A stretch of 64,000 nucleotides of DNA, taken from NCBI GenBank assembly GCA_004764695.1, contig SMSO01000037.1:4710337-4774336 (forward strand), in the 5' to 3' direction. This document shows positions 1 through 8,678 of the stretch, one piece after another. The notes beneath the pieces are model-generated. The model saw nothing but the letters and a program-made list of their open reading frames with translations. It did not search any database and was not told the DNA's origin. Both the position numbers and the translations under genes were made by a program. Positions within the stretch are counted from its first letter, which is position 1; each line of letters opens with the position of its first letter. Origin of the DNA: Schizochytrium sp. TIO01 (taxonomy: Eukaryota > Sar > Bigyra > Thraustochytrida > Thraustochytriidae).

Positions 1-13
1 GTTTACGTGGAAA

Positions 14-1090
14 ATGGCAGAAGCAAACCCGTTTGAGGTGCGCGGTGAGCTCTCGGTGAGGTCGGCATCGACAGTGATTTGTGTAAGAAGAAGCTCAAGT
101 GATGATGAGAAGGCCGCGCGTTCTCTACCGAGAGAGCCACGAGGATTTGCGCAAAGATTTAGAGCCAAGTATGGCGAAGCGATGTCGAACAATCCCTTTT
201 TAACAGGATATCTGGGAAGCGATGAAGAAATTGAATTCGAGGGCGGATGGGAAGTTCTTCTTGGCCAGAACGAGGTTATCAATTGGCTGCGCAGCAAGAA
301 TGATAAAATCACAACCATGCGGTATCCTGGTGAATACAAATTGGCTGGTGGCAATGTCGATGAGGGCGAATCCCTGCTCGAAGCGGCTAAGCGTGAACTG
401 AGCGAGGAGTTTCTCCGCCCTGCAGAGACACAAGTGCCTCCTGAAGACATGATATTGCATCCTTTCAGTGTGAAACAAACAAGACCAATTCGTAGCCGTT
501 CTAATCTAATGTACAATTTCGTGGCCATTGCTGATGAAAACCCATGGCTTGCGAACCTTGATATTGATGAGGTCAACGAGTCTCTTCACGCTCGACGAAA
601 GGCATTTTACGAACTTATAAATCACACAGAATCTCCTTACTGGAGCCTTCCTGATAGCGAGAAGGAAGAGATTTCCCCGGAGGTTCATGAAGTGCGCTGG
701 GTGCCTCTCGAAGAGGCTGTGGAGCACTGTCTTACATCAGTCATGGATGCTGGCTCAGTCTACGTCAATGAATGGCAGAAAACTCAGTTCGATATCCTTC
801 GACGGACGCGTCGGGATCCAATGATCATCACTGGAGCAGCTCTTATCGAGCTCGAAATGTTTCCTACTGTCGAGTCCTTGCAAGAGTTTTGCGCTTCAAC
901 CAAGCTTGAAGACCTCCGCAAGGGTGAGCAGTGGCTTTTTGATGGGATGACCAACGATGATGTTGAGTTAGCATTTAAGCAAAGGCTTGGCGAGCACAAC
1001 AAGGTTAATCCAAGCTTTAAGGCCTTGCCTTTTATTGCCAAGCAACGTCAAAGAAACCTGAAAAAGTTTGAGGCCAAAAGTTCTTTATGA
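14..1090 (+). CDS. NUDIX-domain protein
   Basis: A 358-residue frame with a clear NUDIX box at about residues 113-132: the G-x5-E-x7-REUxEE pattern is seen as GGNVDEGE followed by RELSEE (R127, E128, E131, E132). These residues coordinate the divalent metal used to cleave nucleoside-diphosphate-linked substrates. The usual glycine just after the box is absent (FLR follows). A long insertion-rich region (about 140-250) precedes a C-terminal helical part with a basic end. The substrate cannot be read from sequence. The frame is open to the left edge, so the true start may lie outside the window; ATG at 14 is the first in frame and another ATG at 182 (residue 57) lies before the conserved core. 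Its 3' end faces the RGP1 gene. The NUDIX assignment is firm; hydrolase activity is inferred. Confidence 0.75.
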   Translation: MAEANPFEVRGELSVRSASTVICVRRSSSDDEKAARSLPREPRGFAQRFRAKYGEAMSNNPFLTGYLGSDEEIEFEGGWEVLLGQNEVINWLRSKNDKITTMRYPGEYKLAGGNVDEGESLLEAAKRELSEEFLRPAETQVPPEDMILHPFSVKQTRPIRSRSNLMYNFVAIADENPWLANLDIDEVNESLHARRKAFYELINHTESPYWSLPDSEKEEISPEVHEVRWVPLEEAVEHCLTSVMDAGSVYVNEWQKTQFDILRRTRRDPMIITGAALIELEMFPTVESLQEFCASTKLEDLRKGEQWLFDGMTNDDVELAFKQRLGEHNKVNPSFKALPFIAKQRQRNLKKFEAKSSL

Positions 1091-1754
1091 GGTTCAACTG
1101 CAACTCCCTCATCAGTCCGTCAAATTTTGACCTCAGATCTCCAAGAGACGTGACGTTTTTCAAAATACAGAGCTTGTTTATTCCTCTCATTAACTATTTC
1201 TGTTCCTGAAGCTCGATCCCCCAAACGATCGAGCGGGGGGGAGAGCTAATTCCCTGCCAGCAAAACAGATAATAGCTTTCTTTGTGGAAACGTATTCGTC
1301 TGTTTTGCGCTTTACATTTATCTATCTATGCTCGTTCACTCAGTCTTTAATCTATCTATAATCTTCTTTTAATGATTAAAGCCGCTGCGGTTAAATATCA
1401 ACGCATACAACTATTTCTATCACCATCTTGCAAATAAATTTACCTCTGCTTTAGCAATCTACACTTTCGTTCTTTTAATTGCCTCGAAAGAAGAAAGAAT
1501 TGAATATATATTGGTGTACACTTTATTTCTCAATTGATTCGAGACATACTGACATTTGTTAACATAAAGTAACACTATAGATTAAAAATAATAGCAACAA
1601 CAGAGAAGCGAATGGCTTTCATTTCCTTTCCCAGGATATGCGTCGCAAATTTTTTCAACATTTGTCATCCCGGTCACTCTACCAGGATTTCTTGTGTTCT
1701 AGAATACGATGAAAGCGGAAATCCACGACGATGATAAGTAGCACAATAATGCAA
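1091..1754. other. Convergent intergenic gap
   Basis: AT-rich 3' space between the NUDIX gene and the RGP1 gene. It contains a short GC-rich hairpin (1211-1234) and several A/T runs such as CAAATAAATT near 1432 that could serve 3' end formation. No reading frame with protein character was seen. Confidence 0.6.
1211..1234. repeat. Perfect inverted repeat (hairpin)
   Basis: GCTCGATC at 1211-1218 and its exact reverse complement GATCGAGC at 1227-1234 are separated by 8 bases and followed by a run of G. It lies 120 bases past the NUDIX stop codon, so it would be in the 3' untranslated region. Role unknown. Confidence 0.5.
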
Positions 1755-3728
1755 TTAAATAAGCACATGAACATGCAACATGGAGGATTGCGTGCTGCTA
1801 CTCAACATAAGAATGCCACTATCGTAACCATTTTCGGGGCTAACGGATGTAGGAGCAGAAGAACTTGCCACACCGTCAGTCTCAATAGCACTGGCAACTT
1901 GTTTCACACGGATCGACGCCTTTTGTTTGGCATGGCGGTCAAATGGAGGCAAGATTTTAAGAGGAATGCGCCATGGAGATGTCTGAGTGCGTGAATTAGT
2001 GATAGGAAGGCCACCCTGCACAGTGCCAGGTCCATCCCAGCTGGTGCCTGGGTCTCGATCTTTTGCGGTTACAAAGGAAAATCGAAGATATGAGCGAACT
2101 GAGATTAGGTCTGTTTCAAAATCTGGTGTAGCGTCCACAGGAACTGTCATGATAATGCTTCGCTGAAGATTAAATCCTACTTGGACAGTGCGGGATGTCA
2201 AGATGCGTTGCCACGGGCCCATGCCAAATCCATGTGCATCTGTAAGTGGGTCTAAAGCTGCCTGAAGAGACGGTGGGCATTTACTTCGCTCTTCTAACTC
2301 CAAGGCCACCGTAATTTGATAACAGTTCACATCTGCATGAGCAAAATCAAAGGACATGAGCAATTGGTCTCCGGGCCGCACCGCCTCGCGAAACATGTGT
2401 AAAAGTGCCATATGCCTTGCCTCGCTGCCAATACGAAAGACCCTTGCACCACCTCCAGCTGCAGCGGTATCCTCCTCGTCCCCGAAGTCTGAATCTGAAG
2501 GGCTTCGATGGCGTGCGCTTGAAGGCGTCTCATCACCTGCTGCTGGAGCATACTGACTAGCGCGTTCTTCAAGAGCGATGCCGGTGCAGTCAAAGTCAAC
2601 CACCTTAAGACCAACAGCACCAGGTCTCACGTTCAATGGGAGGTCATCAGAGGCCACACGAAATGATTCGTCAGAGCCGGGTGCCATTTTCCTTCGAAAT
2701 CGAGTCTCACCGAGGATATAACTCCGCACATTAAAGTTGTGCTCCTCAACAATAAAAGACGAGAACGACCGCATACGATCTTTCCCAGTACTCAGTGAAG
2801 AACCTGGTCTTGTTACAAGGTTGCCATCAGATGATCCATTGGAGGCGCCTTGAATAGTGTCGTCTTCAGGCTCAATCGTAGAGCAAAGACGAATCGGTAC
2901 ATGCAAAACCTGTGCGGTCTCGTGGTGGCCTAGCTTAGTGCCGACACTGAGCACATAAAAGTAACGAGCAGCGCACCCTCTGTAAGACGGAGGAAGCTCG
3001 GTTGGCAGCTGCGCCTCAAAAGCAAATGCCATCTCACGGCCAGGACGACCTTCAAGAGCGCAAGCGAAGACTTCGGGAGGACTGGAGAAAATGCAGCTAC
3101 CATATTTACCAGCAAGTAGAGTGACATCAGGCATTCGTGGCATCGGAACGCTAGCGGTCTGGGAGAGGAAGTCCATGGTCGCCTCATAACCATCATGACC
3201 TGCCTGATTGACGTCTCCTGCACGAGGATTGTGATGGTCGTTTCTACGACCGACACGGACCTCAGATTTAGTCCTACGAATTACCTGCATACCTTCCTCA
3301 GCACGGTGGAGAACGGACGTTGTCTCGTGAGCTCTACGAAGACGCTTCTCGCGATCTTCAAAGTCCAAATGACCGGCATCCGCAGCCTCAGCAACCAACT
3401 CCGCATCGCGAGGAGACACCAAATGTGGATCAAAAGCCACGTGGCCGTGAATCTGGGCACTGGCCCATTCCAGAAATACGCTCTCGCGAAGGGAGTCAGG
3501 GAAATAGAAGTAAATGCGGCACTTGACGACATCGCCGGCAAAGTACGAACGCTGCGAAATCACAACATCGAGGCCTACGTTAACACTACTTGAGTTTTGA
3601 AGACTGAGGCTTGAAGATGCCGCACCAGAGGGCCCCGATGAAGAGGCATTCGAGACACTCGAGCGACGAAGAGGGCGCGGGTTCGCACCCGACCTTCTAG
3701 CAGAGCCCGCCGGCAAAAATGTAGACAT
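1755..3728 (-). CDS. RGP1: RGP1-like subunit of the Ric1-Rgp1 Rab GEF
   Basis: Arrestin-fold-like protein related to RGP1, which with RIC1 activates Rab6/Ypt6 at the Golgi for endosome-to-Golgi traffic. Seen directly: the N-terminal strand pattern with AGDVVKCRIYF followed by LEWASAQIHGH (RGP1 proteins carry a similar LAWASAQ stretch), a middle part with FRIGSEARH and a strand rich in VALELEERSKCP, and the C-terminal signature TSWDGPG...SPWRIPLKILPP, matching the TTWTGPE...FSWDLPIKVLP region of animal RGP1. The upstream reading frame continues to 3824 without an ATG; the first ATG is at 3728 (sequence MSTFLPAG), giving 657 residues, well above the roughly 390 of human RGP1. The extra length is in Ser/Gly/Asp-rich inserts (about 130-170, 280-310, 390-440), probably disordered. 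No RIC1 gene is in the window. Convergent with the NUDIX gene and divergent from the CNBD gene. Confidence 0.8.
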   Translation of the reverse strand: MSTFLPAGSARRSGANPRPLRRSSVSNASSSGPSGAASSSLSLQNSSSVNVGLDVVISQRSYFAGDVVKCRIYFYFPDSLRESVFLEWASAQIHGHVAFDPHLVSPRDAELVAEAADAGHLDFEDREKRLRRAHETTSVLHRAEEGMQVIRRTKSEVRVGRRNDHHNPRAGDVNQAGHDGYEATMDFLSQTASVPMPRMPDVTLLAGKYGSCIFSSPPEVFACALEGRPGREMAFAFEAQLPTELPPSYRGCAARYFYVLSVGTKLGHHETAQVLHVPIRLCSTIEPEDDTIQGASNGSSDGNLVTRPGSSLSTGKDRMRSFSSFIVEEHNFNVRSYILGETRFRRKMAPGSDESFRVASDDLPLNVRPGAVGLKVVDFDCTGIALEERASQYAPAAGDETPSSARHRSPSDSDFGDEEDTAAAGGGARVFRIGSEARHMALLHMFREAVRPGDQLLMSFDFAHADVNCYQITVALELEERSKCPPSLQAALDPLTDAHGFGMGPWQRILTSRTVQVGFNLQRSIIMTVPVDATPDFETDLISVRSYLRFSFVTAKDRDPGTSWDGPGTVQGGLPITNSRTQTSPWRIPLKILPPFDRHAKQKASIRVKQVASAIETDGVASSSAPTSVSPENGYDSGILMLSSSTQSSMLHVHVLI

Positions 3729-6055
3729 CACCGCCGCCCGCCTTGGAGGACAATCTGCGAGAGAGCGGCAGCAGCCTCGCGGTTTACTAGAGGATTTTTT
3801 GTTTTGTTTTGTTGTTATCTTCAAGCCTATTTTTATTCATTTCATTAAATCCTCCTTGTCCTCCTTATTCTTCTTATCATAATCTTCCTGAATAATTGAC
3901 GCGCCTGCTAGCAAGTAGCATTCACACGCATTATTATGGACTAAGCCCATAACAAATTGATGCTAGCTGGGCCTGTCGTTGTAGAAATCAGGAAAAGAAA
4001 GTGACTTTAAACACACAGAGCATTCTTTGTTTGGCAATTGAAAGAAGGATTATTTTTAGATTTATTTTGTTTTTTCCCGTCGCTTCGGGGGAATGGTGAA
4101 TGGGAAGAATGCAGCGTCTTTCCTAGATTTCTTTGGGAAGGAAAATAACAGTAAACCGATACCCTTCTCGCCAGAGAAATCCGGAATCTGAGGAACCGAT
4201 TCTCACAGAATGAGGCCAACGTGCTTTAGTATTATATTCGTGTTGATTCGCTCATCATCTTTCGTCTCACCCCAGTGACGACCACACAATTACATTTCGG
4301 CTACCATACCTTATAAGTTTTCTCAAAGTAAATGTGCAATATCTTCAAGCATATGTTGTTTTTAATTTATGGAAACGTCGGCGTTTCTGTCCATTGTGAA
4401 GATTTTATATCTCGCAATTGTCAGTCTTGTAGTTGAGGCGAATCAAGCGAAGATCAAACTATTGCAAAACATTCAACTCCAATAGCTTTTGATTTAGGGA
4501 GAGCAGTATGAAAGTTTGATCTTGTCTCTACTACGAAGCCGTGAATGCGTGACTTTAGAACCTGTGCTCGATGGGCGCATAGAATTTGAGGAAATTGTGT
4601 TGCTCGTGCTTGCTTCACAACTGAATCGATGAATAGAGTCCTTCAGAACAACTCGCATAGAAGGAATTGTGTGTTCACCATGCGGTCCTTTTATCTTTCA
4701 CCATGCGGTCCTTTCATCTTTCATAAATCTAAAATCGCTCAGCTGTGGAAGTGGAGCTACAGAGTTATTTCTACTTTCAAATGACAAGTAGGGCGGTAAC
4801 GCTCAGGAGGCTCGAACATGAGAATGTGCTAGCAGACACGGGTGTTCCTTTGGTCGAAGTTGCCCATTCTACTTATTTTCACTCATATGCTAGCACCCAG
4901 AGCAACATCCAGATGATCTAGCTAAGCTAACAACTTCGAATGGTGCAGCAGAGTTTCTTCATCTCTCAAGAGTCAGATCAGCCGCCTGCAACTTCCTTTT
5001 GATTTAATTACGGTTTCGTTGCCGAATGGTCAATGTCTAAATCTAGACATTTTCCTTGGTTCTTTTAAACATGACATGACTCCTCAAATAAAGCATTCGA
5101 ATAATTTTGGGAAACAAAATTGAAAAAATAATGGAACGATCATCGTGTTTGGTGACAATGAACTAAGAAGAGTTAAACGCAACTATACATAAGTATATTG
5201 ACAACCAGAACCTAGTTCCATAGCCGAAGAGAGCGATTATGCTCCCGGCTGATTTGATGGATTGCTTCCAAATACTTTGGAAATGGATAAATCTAATAAG
5301 GTACATTTCAGTTTTATAATTTAGATTATTCTCTTGCACTGGTTTCCCAAAGATTCGATTTTGGCTGTGATAATGCCCGTATTTAATGCCATACACTTCA
5401 TGCTCGTAGCTATCATGGATATGAGTTGTCTATTTCAACCTTTCAATTTACATATGGATCTTTCAGGACTTCACGCTTCGCTCTTTATCCTTAATCGATA
5501 GAGTGCTCTACTTCTACATGCTCTGTGCGCAGCAATTTTCCGCTCTCTAGAGTTTGGTCTTTGACTAATAGACTTGAATCTCCAACTCATAAAGTATAGG
5601 CTATTTCTAAAAGTTTGGACTCGTACCCACACTCGAGGTCTATACCTTGGTGAAGTTTCCTTGTTGCCCTCGCAAAGGCTCACCCTAGAATAGTATTTTC
5701 TGCATCTCCATGAATAGCTGCTCCAATATTACTAAGAAGAGCTTGGTCAATCGCGTCGCTCAGAACATCATGCATTGATTGAATGATAAAAGCCAGTCAA
5801 CGCGCTGCGAAACAACTTAATATAATGATATCTGCTGCCATGGTGCCATCATTGCCGATCTCGGGGTTCCGGAGGCCATTGATTTGATCAAAGATGGAAA
5901 ACAATACATAGTTCATGCAGAGCCAAAGGCTACTCTCAAACGTCCTTGCTTGGGTAAAAACTCAAGCCAAAGCACATTATTACTGGCAGTTAGGTAGGTA
6001 GTGGTAGTACCTACATAGATAGATTTTTATAACCTAGCCTATTCTTCAATGACTG
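3729..6055. other. Divergent intergenic gap with a possible decayed coding fragment
   Basis: 2.3 kb between two divergent starts, so it should hold the promoters of RGP1 and of the CNBD gene. It contains a 23-base tandem duplication (4675-4720), a TAGGTAG/CTAC-rich stretch (5991-6016) just before the CNBD start, a 19-base word shared with 23881-23899, and a stretch at about 5680-5960 whose minus-strand frame reads like protein but carries an in-frame TGA. No convincing gene was found. Confidence 0.5.
4675..4720. repeat. 23-bp tandem duplication
   Basis: Two adjacent 23-base copies, TCACCATGCGGTCC followed by a TTTTATCTT or TTTCATCTT tail, differ at one position. Short local duplication; no function evident. 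Confidence 0.8.
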
Positions 6056-8341
6056 ATGGTGTGTACTATGGGTCCCTACGCGTACTTCTCCGCGCTGGGT
6101 CAAAGAAAACAAGCTATAAGAAGCATGTGCCAATACGATCTACGCAAACTTGAGTTCGCAGACTCCAAAGAAAGCACAACAAGCCCAGGAGGCATGCAGC
6201 AGGATGGCCATAAGCTCTTGAGGAGGACCTCATCACGAAAGGGCCGCGCCTGGACCTCGCAGACAAATGTTGCGAAACCCAAGGCTCCGTCGCGAAGTCG
6301 GCGGGAGAGCATTTTATCACAACGCCCTGAAAGACGAGCGTCTAAGATAGTGCATAGTAGCACAACAGATTCCTCAGTAATCAGCGCTGCAACGCATCAT
6401 AACTTGAAGAGGGAAGGGTCAACTGCGACGAGAAGTAGTGCGCTTGTGGAACGTGGGAGCAACAACAAAACTCCCAACAGGGATCTTTGGGCTAAGGTCC
6501 GAGCAGCTGTAAAACTCACTTCTGCTATTGGCCGTATGCACAAAGAATCAGATGGGGCCCGACGGAAGCGTATACGTAGGCACTGGGATATTGCTCGGCA
6601 GATCGCCCGGGCTGCAATGTCTTTGTCAACAATAAACAACAAGAGAGCAGACGCTGATAGCCATGTAGGAATTCGTGACTACACTCGATTTATTAAACTT
6701 CTTGGCGCCCATCCCTCAGCACGCACAGATAATGACCTCAATTTTATGATGAAGTCTACTGCTCATCTTGCAATCTTTAAAGGCGCGGGGAGCTCTGCGC
6801 CACCACCTAGCTCTAACCAAAACCCGACACCCGAGAGTCTTGTGAGTGCGGAGATCTCTGAGTCTCAACATCGTGAAATTTGCCGAACTATGACTATTCG
6901 CAAGCTTAGTTCCTCCCATGAGTTTGTCTTTCGCCAAGGCGACACAGGTGAAGAGTTTTTCATTATTTTAGAAGGGTCTGTTCTTGTACAACGTGATGTA
7001 AATAATTCTGGTGTAGCTCACACCGTAGCCAAGTTAGAGGCTGGCGGGAGTTTTGGAGAGATCGCTTTATCCTCCAAATTTGTTGTTCGAACTGCATCTG
7101 TAGTTACGCTAGAACCTTGCCTTTTACTAGTGATTCATAAGGACGACTACCAGCGAATCTTGCAGAACACACATCAAGAAATATTTGATCGAAAGATTCG
7201 ATTTCTAAAACTTGTTCCGGCCTTCCAAGACCTTACTGAAAAGGAAGTATTCAATCTCTGCGTATCGCTGCACACCTATCGAGTACGAGCTGGATCGTCT
7301 GTTGTGAGAGAAGGAGACCTCCTTGACCCGCTCCGGTTCTTCATTATTGTTAAGCGTGGAGAACTCGAAGTTCGCAAGCTTGCACGAAAATCGATGCAAT
7401 CAACGAATAAAACAGACAGTAAGACGATTATGAATTCTGATAAAGTCCTTACACTATGTCTCATGGGTCCGAGTGAAAGCATTTGTGATCATCACTCACT
7501 ACATGGAAGAGAGGACCTGGACTACCGCTATCCATTTACGGTTGTGGCAAACACCTTGTGTGAGTACTATTGTATCTCCAAGCACGACCTATTTGGGAAA
7601 CTTAGTCGTATCTCTTTAGCAAATGTTCAAAAGAGGATTTCAAAATTTCCAGATGAACGTCTGGTTCGCAACGCACTTGCAGCATCAATCGGCTGGAAGG
7701 AGTATAAAGCCGACTTGATAGCCGAAATTTTAAGCAAGAAGGAACTTAGAGGGCCTGCTGGATTTAACCAACTAAGCCCTTCATATGTTCCCGAAACTCG
7801 TATATCTCGCCGTCGCAATGTTGACTTTGAGCTTGATAAACCTACAAGGCCTACTCCAAAACGGCCTACTATTGCATACCGTAAAAACTCCTCGGGAGGT
7901 CCTCGGGGCAGCACATCAGGACCTCGAACCAGAATCAGCTGCTTTGAAAGGGCTCGCAGAGCGTCTGGCGTTGACATGGATGCAACCTCCCATGATTCTG
8001 ATGACAATGAGGACGCCAGCGTCCAACGTAAAGCATATACTTGCGTATCACAGGTTTATTCAAGGTCTCAAAATACTGAAGAACAACCCGAAGTTATTAA
8101 TATTAAAAACGAAGCAGCATGCACTGGTACGTATGGCGAACTGAATTCTCTTGAGCGGGCCCACATGCGCTCAAAGCGTCGAGAGGCCCTACGAAAGCGG
8201 CTGGCTGAAGGTGCACACGAACTTGATGAGTTTCTGCAAGACGGAATGGAACTCACGAGGCATGTCTATGAAAATGCACTTTCGCATGGAGCAAGATACT
8301 ATTGTCGTTCCCTTGCGCTCACGACTGAAAGCGATCGGTAA
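6056..8341 (+). CDS. Protein with two cyclic-nucleotide-binding domains
   Basis: A 761-residue protein. Residues 1-150 are basic and Ser/Arg-rich, 150-280 helical. CNBD 1 spans about 285-370: FVFRQGDTGEEFFIILEGSV, then the phosphate-binding cassette FGEIAL (E335) and RTASV (R345). Both the ribose-contacting Glu and the phosphate-contacting Arg are present, so cAMP/cGMP binding is plausible. CNBD 2 spans about 378-515: VVREGDLLD, FFIIVKRGELEV, then a degenerate cassette without the Glu/Arg pair, so it probably does not bind nucleotide in the usual way. Residues 560-680 are Ser/Arg/Pro-rich and the C-terminus is helical. There is no kinase, channel or GEF domain, so it is not a PKA or HCN-type protein by architecture; tandem CNBDs recall a PKA regulatory subunit or CNBD2-like protein. 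ATG at 6056 is the first in frame. Convergent with the multi-GAF gene. Confidence 0.85.
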   Translation: MVCTMGPYAYFSALGQRKQAIRSMCQYDLRKLEFADSKESTTSPGGMQQDGHKLLRRTSSRKGRAWTSQTNVAKPKAPSRSRRESILSQRPERRASKIVHSSTTDSSVISAATHHNLKREGSTATRSSALVERGSNNKTPNRDLWAKVRAAVKLTSAIGRMHKESDGARRKRIRRHWDIARQIARAAMSLSTINNKRADADSHVGIRDYTRFIKLLGAHPSARTDNDLNFMMKSTAHLAIFKGAGSSAPPPSSNQNPTPESLVSAEISESQHREICRTMTIRKLSSSHEFVFRQGDTGEEFFIILEGSVLVQRDVNNSGVAHTVAKLEAGGSFGEIALSSKFVVRTASVVTLEPCLLLVIHKDDYQRILQNTHQEIFDRKIRFLKLVPAFQDLTEKEVFNLCVSLHTYRVRAGSSVVREGDLLDPLRFFIIVKRGELEVRKLARKSMQSTNKTDSKTIMNSDKVLTLCLMGPSESICDHHSLHGREDLDYRYPFTVVANTLCEYYCISKHDLFGKLSRISLANVQKRISKFPDERLVRNALAASIGWKEYKADLIAEILSKKELRGPAGFNQLSPSYVPETRISRRRNVDFELDKPTRPTPKRPTIAYRKNSSGGPRGSTSGPRTRISCFERARRASGVDMDATSHDSDDNEDASVQRKAYTCVSQVYSRSQNTEEQPEVINIKNEAACTGTYGELNSLERAHMRSKRREALRKRLAEGAHELDEFLQDGMELTRHVYENALSHGARYYCRSLALTTESDR

Positions 8342-8678
8342 TACAAATTTGTACTCCCTCTCCATCACATTTGACTTGAATTGTGGTCTAAATTTTATTT
8401 CTTTTCTGAACTTTTTGAATTTGAGGGAAGGGCCTTCATTTAAAGAAAATCATACATAGTTTGAAAACATAAATAACCTGATGTGAAAGGAAGTGCTTAA
8501 TTATCAGTACCTTATATAGAATGACTTGGCTATAGGGAGGGTGGACGTTATCTATATTTGGTTTAATTTGTTTTTGCCTTTAATGCAGAGATCAAGAACC
8601 GAATATCCATGCATAACTTAATTTTTACGTGGAAGAAAAAATGAAAGAAACTAATTTACATAACCACAAAGGCGTAGT
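8342..8678. other. Convergent intergenic gap
   Basis: 337 AT-rich bases between the ends of the CNBD gene and the multi-GAF gene. Nothing beyond A/T runs usable for 3' end formation was seen. Confidence 0.6.

Noticed and set aside
3195-3593. 132-codon plus-strand frame inside RGP1
   Set aside because: Antisense to conserved RGP1 sequence; no domain.
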